64,000 bases of DNA. Source: an uncultured Opitutia bacterium (GTDB lineage: Bacteria > Verrucomicrobiota > Verrucomicrobiia > Opitutales > UBA953). Below, piece after piece: positions 1 through 11,021 of the stretch. A program made the translations under genes and the position numbers. The notes below the pieces were generated by a model that did no database searches, was not told where the DNA came from, and was given only the letters and a program-made list of their open reading frames with translations. The DNA lies in contig CAIOAN010000006.1 of the NCBI GenBank assembly GCA_903855995.1, positions 89,401 through 153,400 of the forward strand. The letters are read 5' to 3'. Within the stretch, counting starts at the first letter, position 1. Each line of letters begins with the position of its first letter.

Positions 1-1790
<1,790 letters not shown>

Positions 1791-1801
1791 TGGCAGAGGT
1801 T

Positions 1802-3193
1802 TTAAGTTAAGCAGGGGCCAAGCCAAGTCAACCGGAGAGCCCCCTTGGTCGGCCCGTCCAGACGAGCCGAAGCCGCAGGCGGAACGCCTGGCACCCAAAG
1901 GATGCTTCCGGCGGACAGAACAACGGGCAACGCTTCCCGCTGCTCCGCAGGGATTTTACGGTTGATAAGCAAATCCGAAAGCTTCGATGAACCCGTCGCA
2001 CCCAAGGGGTGATAGCGATCCCCCTCCACCCGACCGCGCCACGCCAGCATCGTCGGCGGTGCGACAACATAGACTTCACGCGCGGGCGAAATGTCCCCCT
2101 GAGACAGACTTGCCCAGAGACTCGCATCAACCTCTGCGAGTTCAGCCAGCAGTCCGCATTCTTCATCAAGCACACCAACCAGCAGGTGGCGCTCGATTGG
2201 TCCAAAGACATGGGGCTCCCTCACGACAGAGAGCCGTCCGCGCTGCACGCGCACAATCAAGCCACGAATGGACGACTGGGCATCCTCGCCAGCCCCGATG
2301 GCGGCCGTTAACAACTGGAGGGACTGTCCGCTCGGGTCGACGACCCCCTGGGCGTAAAGGAATTCACGGAGGCATTCTTGAATCAGGGCAACCGGACGTC
2401 CGCGCAGCGGCGCCACGACCATCTCGCCGTCGACCATGACACAGCCCAGTTCCCGCGACCACTGCGCCAGCGCCAGCTGTGCTTCGCCAATGATGCGCGC
2501 CGAGCGGGCAAAACCTTCTTGGTAGCCCGCGCCAAGGCCCTCCTGTCCACCCGCGGCAATCCAGGAGCGAATCCGGTTACGGGCCGCGACCGGCAAGGCA
2601 TTTGTCGCATCCTCCCGCCAAGGAATGCCGACGTCACGAAGGGCGGCGAGCAAGGCTGGCTTCGCGATACCGGCTTCGATGAGCGGCCGCCAGCGACGGT
2701 GTCCGTCGCGAAACTCCTGCAAGATGCGCGGGGCGGCGAGACCGGCGAGGCCGGCTCCACGAGCGAGGCGGAGCAACGCGTTCTCGACGACATCGTCGAG
2801 ATGATGCGCGGTGCAGAGGCGTTCGAAGCCAATGATCAGACGCTGTTCGGCGAAGAAAGCATCGCGGGCGGTACGCAGATCCGCCTCGGAAGCAGCGCCC
2901 TGCCCTGTGCGCGCGCCTAGTACGCAAGGCACGCCGAGAGCGACACAGAGCGCAGAGACGAAGCGCGCGTCTTCCGCGGAAGCTTCACCCCGGACCCGGT
3001 GATCGAAGTGCAAGACGCGCAGGCGTGGGCGCAATGCTTCGTCCGCCCAGAGCGCGCAGAGCAAATAGACCGAATCTGCACCGCCTGAGACGGCCACGGC
3101 GAGCGGGCCAGACGAGGCGGGGGCAGACGGCAGGCGTGGCAACCGTGAGGCGGCCGTGCGCAAGGCATCGGAAGTGGGCAGGCTCATCGGCAC
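1802..3193 (-). CDS. tilS: tRNA(Ile)-lysidine synthetase TilS
   Basis: Converts the wobble cytidine of the AUA-reading tRNA-Ile to lysidine using ATP and lysine, in the cytoplasm. The PP-loop SGGADS is at residues 36-41, followed by the typical HFDHRVRGEAS and AHHLDDVVEN segments; 463 aa fits the long TilS class with a C-terminal substrate-binding region. The initial ATG at 3193 is followed two codons later by another ATG, so the exact start is open by two residues. It sits between serS (47 bases upstream) and ftsH (11 bases downstream) on the same strand. The tilS-ftsH neighbourhood is widely conserved in bacteria. Confidence 0.93.
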   Translation of the reverse strand: MPMSLPTSDALRTAASRLPRLPSAPASSGPLAVAVSGGADSVYLLCALWADEALRPRLRVLHFDHRVRGEASAEDARFVSALCVALGVPCVLGARTGQGAASEADLRTARDAFFAEQRLIIGFERLCTAHHLDDVVENALLRLARGAGLAGLAAPRILQEFRDGHRRWRPLIEAGIAKPALLAALRDVGIPWREDATNALPVAARNRIRSWIAAGGQEGLGAGYQEGFARSARIIGEAQLALAQWSRELGCVMVDGEMVVAPLRGRPVALIQECLREFLYAQGVVDPSGQSLQLLTAAIGAGEDAQSSIRGLIVRVQRGRLSVVREPHVFGPIERHLLVGVLDEECGLLAELAEVDASLWASLSQGDISPAREVYVVAPPTMLAWRGRVEGDRYHPLGATGSSKLSDLLINRKIPAEQREALPVVLSAGSILWVPGVPPAASARLDGPTKGALRLTWLGPCLT

Positions 3194-3240
3194 GCGATTA
3201 GACTACGCCACGCCGAAGCCCTGCCAATCCAAAGCGGACG

Positions 3241-4509
3241 TCAGAACGACAGCGTTTCCTTACCGTACCAGCGACGGAGCGCTTCGGGCACGCGCACAGT
3301 ACCGTCGGCCTGGAGATTGTTCTCCAGGATGGCGGCAAGGACACGCGGCAGGCCGAGCCCGGAACCGTTGAGGGTGTGGACGAACTCCGGCTTTCCATCC
3401 TTCGGGCGGAATCGTATCCCTGCGCGACGGGCCTGGAAGTCCGTGAAATTGGAGCAGCTCGAGACTTCGAGCCAGCGCTTCTGTCCGCCAGCCCAGACTT
3501 CGAGGTCGTACTGCTTGCTGTGGGAAAAACCGATGTCGCCGGCGCAGATGAGTAAAACACGATAAGGCAGATTCAATTTCTGGAGCAGGCGCTCGGCATC
3601 GCCGCGCAAGAGCTCGAGTTCCTCAAAAGATTTCTCGGGGTGCACCCATTTCACGAGCTCGACCTTATCGAATTGATGCAAGCGGTTCAGGCCGCGCACG
3701 TGCGCCCCCCAACTGCCAGCCTCGCGGCGGAAGCATGGCGTGTAACCGGCGCGCTTCACCGGCAGCGAAGCTTCGTCGAGAATCTCGTCACGGAAGAAAT
3801 TTGTGACCGGTACCTCGGCCGTCGGAATCATGTAGAAATCATCCGTCTGCGCGTGGTACATCTGGCCTTCCTTGTCGGGCAGCTGGCCCGTTGCCGTGGC
3901 GGAGGCGGCATTGACGAGCAACGGCGCGTGGACCTCGGTGTAGCCGTTGGCACCAGCCTCCTCGAGAAAGTACTGGATCAGTGCGCGGACAAGGCGGGCC
4001 ATGTCACCGACGTAGAAAGGAAAGCCGGCACCGGTGACTTTTACGCCTCGCTCGAAGTCGATCGCCTTATTGAACCACGAGATATCCCAGTGCGGCTTGG
4101 CGGTCGGAGAGATCATCTTGGCGTGATCGCCCCACTCGAGGACTACCTTGTTGTCGGCTTCGGTTCGGCCTTCCGGCACTGAGTCGTGTGGGATGTTTGG
4201 GACGGAAAGCGCGGCGGCCTTCATCTGCTCTTCGACTTCGGAAACCTTTTTCTCGAGTTCCTTGACCTTGGCGGAGGCGGCCTTCATCTCGGCGACCTTC
4301 GCCTGGAATTCCGGCGAGCCCTTCGGCATCGTGGCCATCTCCTTGTTCGCGGCATTCTGAGCGGATCGCGCGACCTCGAACTCCGCAACCGCATGCCGAC
4401 GGGCGTCGTCGGCAGCCAGGACGGCGTCGAGGTCGACTTGGAATTTCTTCCGGGCGACGCCCTTGCGGACGAGGTCGATGTTTTCGCGGAGGAACTTGGG
4501 ATCCAGCAT
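3241..4509 (-). CDS. serS: Seryl-tRNA synthetase
   Basis: Charges tRNA-Ser with serine. The 422-aa product has the N-terminal helical coiled-coil arm (about residues 30-105) that contacts the tRNA long variable arm, then the class II core with motif 2 (FRREAGSWG) and motif 3 (GLGLPRVLAAILEN). The frame opens upstream to 4545, but the conserved SerS N-terminus MLDPKFLREN starts at the ATG at 4509, which I use; the length then matches the family (about 425). First gene of an apparent serS-tilS-ftsH transcription unit, divergent from the DUF4337 gene. Confidence 0.95.
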   Translation of the reverse strand: MLDPKFLRENIDLVRKGVARKKFQVDLDAVLAADDARRHAVAEFEVARSAQNAANKEMATMPKGSPEFQAKVAEMKAASAKVKELEKKVSEVEEQMKAAALSVPNIPHDSVPEGRTEADNKVVLEWGDHAKMISPTAKPHWDISWFNKAIDFERGVKVTGAGFPFYVGDMARLVRALIQYFLEEAGANGYTEVHAPLLVNAASATATGQLPDKEGQMYHAQTDDFYMIPTAEVPVTNFFRDEILDEASLPVKRAGYTPCFRREAGSWGAHVRGLNRLHQFDKVELVKWVHPEKSFEELELLRGDAERLLQKLNLPYRVLLICAGDIGFSHSKQYDLEVWAGGQKRWLEVSSCSNFTDFQARRAGIRFRPKDGKPEFVHTLNGSGLGLPRVLAAILENNLQADGTVRVPEALRRWYGKETLSF

Positions 4510-4637
4510 AGGGCGACTTTGCCCAATCCCCCCGCCGGAGGGCAACGGGGAATTATCAAGGACCTCGGCCTAAAGGCCGGCGGCAAAGAAATATATTGAG
4601 CCAAGGGCCGAAAGCCTTTGCTTCCAACGACACCCAT

Positions 4638-5243
4638 ATGACCGACACCAAAAAAGACGCCCCTGCTCCTGCTCCCGATGCCTGGACCAAGTGGGTCGCC
4701 CTCTCCACCACACTCCTCGCCGTGTGCGCCGCCTTCGCGACGCTCAAGGGCGGCAGCTACTCCACCAAGACCCAGCTGGCCACCGTCAGCGCTTCGAACA
4801 AGTGGGCTTATTACCAGGCCAAGAGCCTGAAAGAAACCGCCCGCGACACGGAGAGCACGATCATCAAGGTGATCGAAGCCGCCACCCCCGCCCCAGAAGC
4901 CAAGGCCATTGCCCGCAAGGCCATCGACAAGGCCGACGAAGAAATCAAACGCTACAAAGGCGAGAAAGCCGAGATCATGAAAGACGCCCAGTATCTCGAC
5001 ACTGAAGCCGCCTACTGCCAGGCGCGCGGCGGTAATTTCGGCCTCGCGATCATGTTCCTGCAGATTGCCATCATGCTCTCCGCCATAGCCGCCCTGATGA
5101 AGAAGAAGTCCTTCTGGCTCGTCGGCCTCTGTGCAGGCGCTATCGGCGTCGGCTACCTCGTTTACGCTTGGCCCTTGTATGAGAAGATCAACCCCGCCCC
5201 AGTAGCCCCGGTCCACGCGGACGCACCTAAGTCCGGCAAGTAA
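4638..5243 (+). CDS. DUF4337-like membrane protein
   Basis: Function unknown. The 201-aa product has one membrane segment near residues 17-37, a charged helical stretch that could form a coiled coil (about 75-130), then two closely spaced membrane segments near the C-terminus (about 135-175), a layout that matches DUF4337 proteins. The frame starts at 4596, but the ATG at 4638 (MTDTKKDAP) gives the expected proline/alanine-rich cytosolic lead and is preferred. Stands alone, followed by a strong terminator. Confidence 0.65.
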   Translation: MTDTKKDAPAPAPDAWTKWVALSTTLLAVCAAFATLKGGSYSTKTQLATVSASNKWAYYQAKSLKETARDTESTIIKVIEAATPAPEAKAIARKAIDKADEEIKRYKGEKAEIMKDAQYLDTEAAYCQARGGNFGLAIMFLQIAIMLSAIAALMKKKSFWLVGLCAGAIGVGYLVYAWPLYEKINPAPVAPVHADAPKSGK

Positions 5244-5270
5244 TCGTCACTTAACCAGCCCAGCAGGATA

Positions 5271-5303
5271 AACCCCGCAGCGCGAACTGCGGGGTTTATT
5301 TTT
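5271..5303 (+). terminator. Rho-independent terminator after DUF4337 gene
   Basis: An 8-bp perfect GC-rich stem (CCCCGCAG / CTGCGGGG) with a 6-base loop, flanked by AAA on the left and TTTATTTTT on the right. Lies between the convergent DUF4337 and ndk genes and may serve both, though the T-tract is better on the plus strand. Confidence 0.85.
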
Positions 5304-5321
5304 GGTGCTATGCTTCCCGGA

Positions 5322-5756
5322 TCAGACTCGGCTCGCCTCGGGGGCAAAGACTTCGTCTGAACTGAAGAAACGTCGCACCTCGGCCTCCGCTGCAGCGGGG
5401 CTATCAGAGGCGTGACACACATTGCGCATCATCTCGGTGCCGAAATCGCCCCGGATGGTGCCCTTGGGGGCCACTTTGGAATTGGTCGGTCCGAGGAGTT
5501 CGCGGACGCGGGAAATGACATTCTCGCCGGTTAGGACGGCGATGATCACGGGGCGAGAGGACATAAAGGCCTCGATTTCCGGGTAGAAAGGCTTGTCGGC
5601 GACATGGGCATAATGCTCACGAAGCTGGGCGGAGGTCAGGCGGCTCAACTTGCAGGCGTGGATTTCAAAACCGGCGGACTCAAAACGAGCTAAGACGGTG
5701 CCGCAGAGACGACGCTCCATGCAGTCGGGCTTAAGGATGATAAGAGTCTTTTCCAT
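5322..5756 (-). CDS. ndk: Nucleoside diphosphate kinase
   Basis: Transfers the gamma-phosphate between nucleoside tri- and diphosphates through a phosphohistidine. The 144-aa product has the family N-terminus TLIILKPD, and the catalytic His115 in the signature NVCHASDS. Length fits the 140-150 aa norm. Has its own promoter-like sequence just upstream and ends facing the bidirectional hairpin at 5271-5303. Confidence 0.97.
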   Translation of the reverse strand: MEKTLIILKPDCMERRLCGTVLARFESAGFEIHACKLSRLTSAQLREHYAHVADKPFYPEIEAFMSSRPVIIAVLTGENVISRVRELLGPTNSKVAPKGTIRGDFGTEMMRNVCHASDSPAAAEAEVRRFFSSDEVFAPEASRV

Positions 5757-5786
5757 AGGTAACCCCTTCGGACTGAAGGGTCGTTC

Positions 5787-5815
5787 AGTATTCGTTTTTC
5801 GCAGAGCTTTGACAA
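5787..5815 (-). promoter_or_regulatory. Sigma-70-type promoter for ndk
   Basis: On the minus strand TTGTCA (5815-5810), a 17-base spacer and AATACT (5792-5787) match the -35/-10 consensus at 5/6 and 4/6. The predicted start of transcription leaves about 25 bases before the ndk ATG at 5756. Confidence 0.55.
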
Positions 5816-5848
5816 GCCCGAATCAAAATGGGCTTAAAACGACGATTT

Positions 5849-6346
5849 TTAGGCTCTGAAAAGCATGCAAACCGCCTGAACCGCCAGCGCCTTGCCCTGC
5901 CCGATCGAATCCATCCCCTCATTAGTCGTCGCCTTGACACCCACCTGGGAGGGGGAAATTCCCGAGATTTCCGCCACCCTGGCCTTTATCACGTCCACGT
6001 GAGCCATGACTTTTGGACGTTCGCCGATAATAACGATGTCGATATTGCCGACGAACCATTGGCCGTTCGCCTTCGCCTCCGCGACCGCTCTTTTGACAAT
6101 CACGGCGGAATCGAGCCCCTTGAGGACCGGGTCCGTGTTGGGGAAATAATATCCAATATCTCGTAATCCGGCGGCTCCAAGAATCGCATCCGCGACGGCA
6201 TGTAGCACCACATCCGCATCGGAATGCCCGGCCGGGCCGACGTCCGAAGGAATCTTCACCCCACCCAGAATGCAGGGGCGGCCAGCGACGAGCGGATGGA
6301 TGTCGTACCCGATACCGACACGAAAGGCTGGCTGGGGCAGGTTCAT
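5849..6346 (-). CDS. ispF: 2-C-methyl-D-erythritol 2,4-cyclodiphosphate synthase
   Basis: Fifth step of the MEP route to isoprenoids: cyclises CDP-methylerythritol 2-phosphate with release of CMP. The 165-aa product carries the metal-binding GYDIHPL near residues 13-19, GHSDADVVLHA, and the C-terminal ATTNEGMDSIG. Length is normal for a stand-alone IspF; the IspD domain with which it is sometimes fused is not present. Sits alone between ndk and tRNA-Cys. Confidence 0.96.
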   Translation of the reverse strand: MNLPQPAFRVGIGYDIHPLVAGRPCILGGVKIPSDVGPAGHSDADVVLHAVADAILGAAGLRDIGYYFPNTDPVLKGLDSAVIVKRAVAEAKANGQWFVGNIDIVIIGERPKVMAHVDVIKARVAEISGISPSQVGVKATTNEGMDSIGQGKALAVQAVCMLFRA

Positions 6347-6398
6347 GCCATGTTCTTAGGCCTTATTGCGGCCAAAGGGAAGCCCTTGCACAAAACCC

Positions 6399-6427
6399 TT
6401 GAAACGCCCTCCCCGAGGAGGCATTTT
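6399..6427 (+). promoter_or_regulatory. Possible promoter for tRNA-Cys
   Basis: TTGAAA (6399-6404), a 17-base spacer and CATTTT (6422-6427) stand 20 bases upstream of the mature tRNA 5' end. The -10 is weak, so this is tentative. Confidence 0.35.
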
Positions 6428-6446
6428 GTGGGCCTGTCAGTCTTCA

Positions 6447-6521
6447 GGCGCGGTAGCCAAGTGGTAAGGCCGGGCTCTGCAAAAGCCCCATGCGTCGGTT
6501 CAATTCCGACCCGCGCCTCCA
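6447..6521 (+). tRNA. tRNA-Cys (GCA)
   Basis: A 75-base cloverleaf. Acceptor GGCGCGG pairs perfectly with CCGCGCC, the discriminator is T and the CCA end is encoded. The anticodon stem GGGCT/AGCCC encloses loop CTGCAAA with anticodon GCA at 6479-6481; the T-arm is GTCGG-TTCAATT-CCGAC. U73 and GCA together are the identity elements of tRNA-Cys. Confidence 0.96.
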
Positions 6522-6531
6522 GTTTAAACAA

Positions 6532-6565
6532 GAAGGGCGTCCCGATTCAGGACGCCCTTCTTCTT
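6532..6565 (+). terminator. Bidirectional terminator between tRNA-Cys and argG
   Basis: An 11-bp perfect stem (GAAGGGCGTCC / GGACGCCCTTC) with a 7-base loop, followed on the plus strand by TTCTT. It lies 10 bases after the tRNA and 17 bases after the end of the convergent argG, so it can end both transcripts. Confidence 0.8.
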
Positions 6566-6581
6566 AACTGACCCCGCGGCC

Positions 6582-7838
6582 TTAGCGGACGGTCTTGCTG
6601 AGGTTGGCCACGCCGTTGACCTTCGAATTCACGCGCAGACGCAGGCCGTTGAGGCGGATGAAGCCCGTGGCGTCGTCCTGATTGTAAGCCTTGGTCGGGT
6701 CGGCCTCCATCGTGGCGATGTGCGGGTTGTAGAGCGAACGCGGGCTCTTACGGCCGGCGACATACACGCTGCCCTTGTAGAGCTTCACGCGCACGGTGCC
6801 GGAGACATTACGCTGCGACTCGGTAATCAAGGCCTGGAGGGCGAGACGCTCGGGGGCGTACCAAAAGCCATTGTAAACGAGCGTGGCGTAGCGTGGGACG
6901 AGCGAGTCACGCAGGTGCATGACTTCACGGTCCATGGTCAGCGACTCAATCTGACGGTGAGCGAAATGCAGGATGGTGCCTCCCGGGGTTTCGTAGACGC
7001 CGCGGCTCTTCATGCCGACGAAGCGATTCTCGACCATGTCGACTCGGCCGACGCCGTGACGGCCGCCGAGCTTATTAAGGGTGCGCATGACGCCGAGAGG
7101 GTCGAGTTTCTTGCCATTGACGGAGATGCAATCACCCTGACGGAACTCGAGTTCGACATACTCCGGCTTATCCGGGGCGTCTTCGGGCGCGACGGAGAGC
7201 TTGAACATCGCCTTATTGGAAGGATGGAATGCATCCATCCAGGGATCTTCAAGGATCCCGGCCTCGTAGGAGATATGCAGCAAATTACGGTCTGAAGAAT
7301 AAGGCTTCTTGGCGCTGGCTTCGACCGGGATTTTATTGTCGGCGCAGTAAGCAATCATCTCGGCGCGGCCGGGGAAGTCCTTACGGAAGGCCTCATTACG
7401 CCAGGGGGCGATGATCTCGAGATCGGGGGCGAGCGCGGCGCAGGTGAGCTCGAAACGAACCTGGTCATTACCCTTGCCGGTGGCGCCGTGGGCGATGGCG
7501 GTCGCGCCTTCCTTGCGGGCGATCTCGACCATGCGCTTGGCGATCAGCGGGCGGGCGATGGAAGTGCCGAGGTAATATTGCCCCTCGTAGATGGCGCTCG
7601 CCTGCATCATCGGGAAGATGAAATCGCGAGCGAACTCGGCCTGCAAGTTGTCGACGTAAAGCTTCGAGGCGCCGGTCTTCATCGCCTTCTGCTTGAGGCC
7701 TTTAAGTTCATCCTCCTGGCCGATATCGGCGCAGAACGCGATCATCTCGGCGTTGTGCTTATCCTTAATCCAGGAAAGGAGGACGGAGGTATCGAGGCCA
7801 CCGGAGTAGGCCAGGACGATTTTCTTCTTCTTGCTCAT
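6582..7838 (-). CDS. argG: Argininosuccinate synthase
   Basis: Joins citrulline and aspartate with ATP, the penultimate step of arginine synthesis. The 418-aa product has the N-type PP-loop SGGLDTS at residues 12-18, [13 protein letters not shown] for citrulline/aspartate binding and a normal family length (about 400-440). Last gene of the arg cluster; its start is 15 bases after the argF stop. argH, the final step, is not in this window. Confidence 0.97.
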   Translation of the reverse strand: MSKKKKIVLAYSGGLDTSVLLSWIKDKHNAEMIAFCADIGQEDELKGLKQKAMKTGASKLYVDNLQAEFARDFIFPMMQASAIYEGQYYLGTSIARPLIAKRMVEIARKEGATAIAHGATGKGNDQVRFELTCAALAPDLEIIAPWRNEAFRKDFPGRAEMIAYCADNKIPVEASAKKPYSSDRNLLHISYEAGILEDPWMDAFHPSNKAMFKLSVAPEDAPDKPEYVELEFRQGDCISVNGKKLDPLGVMRTLNKLGGRHGVGRVDMVENRFVGMKSRGVYETPGGTILHFAHRQIESLTMDREVMHLRDSLVPRYATLVYNGFWYAPERLALQALITESQRNVSGTVRVKLYKGSVYVAGRKSPRSLYNPHIATMEADPTKAYNQDDATGFIRLNGLRLRVNSKVNGVANLSKTVR

Positions 7839-7853
7839 GTGTGGTGGGAAAAA

Positions 7854-8801
7854 TCAGCCGCGGTGGGCGGCGAGGTGGGCGAGGATGGCCTTCTGCACGT
7901 GCAGGCGGTTCTCGGCTTGGTCGAAAATGATGCTCTGCTTGCTCTCGAGGACTTCGGCCGACACTTCCTCGCCGGGGTGGGCCGGCAGGCAGTGCATGAA
8001 ATAGGCGGAGGGTTTGGCCAGCGCCATCAGCTTCGCATTGACCTGATAAGGCTGCATGGTGCGCAGGCGTTCGGCCTTCTCGGCCTCCATGCCCATGCTG
8101 ACCCAGACGTCGGTGTAAACCATGTCGGCGCCCTTCACGGCGGCGGCGGGGTCGGTCGAGAACGTGAAGGTCTCCGGGAGCCCATCCTTCTTGAGCTGGG
8201 CGCGGATCTCCGCGCCAGGTTCGTAACCGGCGGGGCCGGCGAGCGCGATCTCGACGCCGAGGGCGGCGCCGCCGAGCACGAAAGAGTTCGCCATGTTGCA
8301 GGCGGTGTCGCCGAGGAAGGCGATCTTCTTGCCCTTCAATGAAGCCGCATACTTCGCGGGCTGGCCGGGCGCAAAGCGCTCCGCCAGCGTAAACATGTCG
8401 GTCATGAACTGACAGGGGTGCAGGAAGTCCGAAAGCGCGTTGACAATCGGCATGGAGCCGCAGCGGGCAAACTCCTCAAGCAGGCTGTGCTCATGGCAGC
8501 GAATAACCATGCCGTGCAGATAACGGGAAAGCACGCGCGCAGTATCGGCCACAGTCTCGCCACGCGAGATCTGCAGATCGTCGGCGTTCAACATTACCGG
8601 CAGGCCGCCGAGTTCGTGCACGCCGACCTGGAAAGAAACCCGTGTCCGGGTGCTCTTCTTGAAAAACATCAGGCCCCAAGACTGACGGGCCAAGGCGGCC
8701 GCATCAGACTTTCCCCGGCCAGCCTTGAGGACGGCGGCCACAGCGAAGACCTGGGCCGTTTCGGCCGCGGTCAGATCGGTCTCCTTTAGGAAATGACGCA
8801 T
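7854..8801 (-). CDS. argF: Ornithine carbamoyltransferase
   Basis: Makes citrulline from ornithine and carbamoyl phosphate. The carbamoyl-phosphate motif STRTR is at residues 50-54, the ornithine-side loop reads WVSMGME and the catalytic MHCLPAHPG is near the C-terminus. The SMG loop and HCLPAHP favour true ornithine rather than acetylornithine carbamoyltransferase. The open frame extends to 8885, overlapping argD, but the conserved N-terminus MRHFLKETDL starts at the ATG at 8801, giving a normal 315 aa. About 70 bases separate it from the argD stop. Confidence 0.94.
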   Translation of the reverse strand: MRHFLKETDLTAAETAQVFAVAAVLKAGRGKSDAAALARQSWGLMFFKKSTRTRVSFQVGVHELGGLPVMLNADDLQISRGETVADTARVLSRYLHGMVIRCHEHSLLEEFARCGSMPIVNALSDFLHPCQFMTDMFTLAERFAPGQPAKYAASLKGKKIAFLGDTACNMANSFVLGGAALGVEIALAGPAGYEPGAEIRAQLKKDGLPETFTFSTDPAAAVKGADMVYTDVWVSMGMEAEKAERLRTMQPYQVNAKLMALAKPSAYFMHCLPAHPGEEVSAEVLESKQSIIFDQAENRLHVQKAILAHLAAHRG

Positions 8802-8869
8802 CTCGGAAAGCGTTTGAACATAAGCCTCCCGAACCGTTTGGACAGCGGAAAATAGGGGCGAAAAACCAC

Positions 8870-10090
8870 TCAGGCGGCTTTCCAATCGCCCAACACCTGA
8901 CGCAGAATCGCCACAGACTCCGCCAGTTCCGCGGGAGAAGCATTGAGGGGAGGCAGCAGACGCACGGCCACCCCGCCCGCCGGGGCAGTCAGCATGCCGG
9001 CCGCGCGTAAAGCGGCGACGACCGGTATCGGGTCGATATTCAGGATGACACCCACCATGTAGCCTGCACCGCGGACCTCTTTCACAAGGTCAGGTCGGAG
9101 CGCGATGAGCTGACGCAGTTCGGCATGCCAGCCGACGGACCGCTCGGCCACTTTGGCGACCAGCTGTTCAGCTTCAATGATCTCAAGCACGGCCAGACCC
9201 GCGGTGGACGCGAGGGCGCCGCCACCGAAGGTGGTGCCATGCGAACCAGCCTGAAAGAGCTCGTCGTACGGCGGGGCCATCCAGATCGCGCCGATCGGGA
9301 ATCCTCCACCCAGACCTTTGGCCATAGCGATGACATCGGGCTTCACGCCGGCGTGCTCATAGGCGAAGAACTTGCCAGTCCGGCCGATGCCACACTGGAT
9401 TTCATCAATCATGAACAGTACGTTGCGTTCGCGGCAAAGTTTCTCGACCCCGCGCAAGAAATCAGGCGTGGCCGGGTTGACGCCGCCTTCGCCCTGAATT
9501 GACTCAATGAGGACGGCAGCCGTGGTCTTGGCATCGATGGCCTTTTCCCACGCGGCGAGGTCGTTGAGCGGTGCGGCGGTGAAGCCCGACAGCAGCGGGC
9601 GGAAGCCCTTCTGGATCTTCTCCTGCGGCGTGGCGGACATGCCGCCAAAAGTGCGCCCATGGAAGGCCCTCTCCGCCACGACGACGCCGATGCAGGCGCC
9701 CTCGGTGCCGGATTTCTTGACGCCGTGCAGGCGGGCGAGCTTCAGCAGGCCCTCGTTGGCCTCGGCGCCGCTATTACAGAAGATGACCCGGCCTGGACCG
9801 CAATAACGGCTCAGCGAGGTCGCCAGACAGCCCTGCGGCTCATTGCGGTAGAGATTGCTGACATGAACCAGCTTCGCGGCCTGCTCGCTCACCCGCTTGA
9901 CCCAATGCGGGTGCGAATGGCCGACAGAAATGACGGCGATGCCTGAGGCGAAATCGAGGTAACGTTTGCCGGCGGCATCCCAGACATAGGACCCCTGCCC
10001 CTTCACGAGCGTGACGGGAGGACTGCCGTAGTTATGGGCGACGTTGGCCGCGTAGGCGGCGGCCGCGGAATCTGAAAGAGAGCCGCTCAT
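8870..10090 (-). CDS. argD: Acetylornithine aminotransferase
   Basis: PLP enzyme that transaminates N-acetylglutamate semialdehyde to N-acetylornithine. The 406-aa product shows NSGAEANE, the IDEIQCGIGRTG stretch with the PLP-ring aspartate, and the PLP lysine in MAKGLGGGFPIGA. The first in-frame start is TTG at 10093, but the next codon is ATG at 10090; that ATG shares its A with the argB TGA stop (TGATG), a classic coupled junction, so I choose it. Confidence 0.95.
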   Translation of the reverse strand: MSGSLSDSAAAAYAANVAHNYGSPPVTLVKGQGSYVWDAAGKRYLDFASGIAVISVGHSHPHWVKRVSEQAAKLVHVSNLYRNEPQGCLATSLSRYCGPGRVIFCNSGAEANEGLLKLARLHGVKKSGTEGACIGVVVAERAFHGRTFGGMSATPQEKIQKGFRPLLSGFTAAPLNDLAAWEKAIDAKTTAAVLIESIQGEGGVNPATPDFLRGVEKLCRERNVLFMIDEIQCGIGRTGKFFAYEHAGVKPDVIAMAKGLGGGFPIGAIWMAPPYDELFQAGSHGTTFGGGALASTAGLAVLEIIEAEQLVAKVAERSVGWHAELRQLIALRPDLVKEVRGAGYMVGVILNIDPIPVVAALRAAGMLTAPAGGVAVRLLPPLNASPAELAESVAILRQVLGDWKAA

Positions 10091-10971
10091 CAACCGTGGA
10101 CGATTTCGGTGCCGATGCCCTTGTCGGTGAAGACTTCGAGCAGCAAGGCATGGGGCACGCGGCCATCGATGAAGTGCACGCGGCGCACGCCCTCCTTCAA
10201 GGCCTTCACGGCGCTGTCGACCTTCGGAATCATGCCACCGGCGACAACACCCTGCCGCTTGAGTTCATCAACTTCGCTGACTTTCAGCGTGGTAATGAGC
10301 GACGTGGGATCCTTGGCGTCTGCCAGCAAACCCGGCACATCACTCATGAAAATAAGCCGGCGAGCCCGGAGAGAATTGGCAATCGCCGCAGCGGCGACGT
10401 CAGCGTTGGTGTTGTACGGTTGATCTTCCGCGTCGAGCGCGATGGGTGAGACGATCGGCAGGAACCCATCAGCGAGGGCCTTCTTGATTAGCTTCGTCTT
10501 GACGAACTTAATGTCGCCGACGAAACCGATGTCGACGGGCTCGCCCTTCTCATCCGTGCCCATGAGTTTTTCGCAGAGATTCACATGGTTGCCAGGCATG
10601 CCCAGCGGGTTAGCGCCGCGGGCCTTGAGGGATTCGCAAATCTGACCGTTGATCTCGTCGTTGAGGGTGGCCTCGACGATCTTGACCGTCGCGGCGTCGG
10701 TGACGCGCATGCCACCCCGGAACTCGGACTTGATGCCGGCTTTCTCCATCGCGCGCGTGATGGCCTTGCCGCCGCCGTGCACGACAACGACCTGGATGCC
10801 CACGGCGGCTAGGAAGGCGATATCCGTGGCCACGCGATCGCGGCCCTCCGGATTCGGATCATCCATGAAGCTGCCGCCATACTTCACCACGAAGGTGGAG
10901 CCACGGAACTTGTGGATATAGGGAAGCGCCTCGAGAAGGACCTCGGCTTTTTGCGCGGCGGGTGTGCTCAT
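10090..10971 (-). CDS. argB: Acetylglutamate kinase
   Basis: Phosphorylates N-acetylglutamate, the usual arginine-feedback point of the pathway. The 293-aa amino-acid-kinase fold shows [19 protein letters not shown] and GMIPKVDSA near the C-terminus. An N-terminal helix before the kinase core (residues 1-20, [13 protein letters not shown]) resembles that of the arginine-sensitive hexameric enzymes, so feedback inhibition is likely by family knowledge. Stop codon overlaps the argD start. Confidence 0.96.
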   Translation of the reverse strand: MSTPAAQKAEVLLEALPYIHKFRGSTFVVKYGGSFMDDPNPEGRDRVATDIAFLAAVGIQVVVVHGGGKAITRAMEKAGIKSEFRGGMRVTDAATVKIVEATLNDEINGQICESLKARGANPLGMPGNHVNLCEKLMGTDEKGEPVDIGFVGDIKFVKTKLIKKALADGFLPIVSPIALDAEDQPYNTNADVAAAAIANSLRARRLIFMSDVPGLLADAKDPTSLITTLKVSEVDELKRQGVVAGGMIPKVDSAVKALKEGVRRVHFIDGRVPHALLLEVFTDKGIGTEIVHG

Positions 10972-11021
10972 CTTTCGGGTCGGAGTGTCGGGACTACGGA
11001 CGGCAGAGTAAACGGAAAACC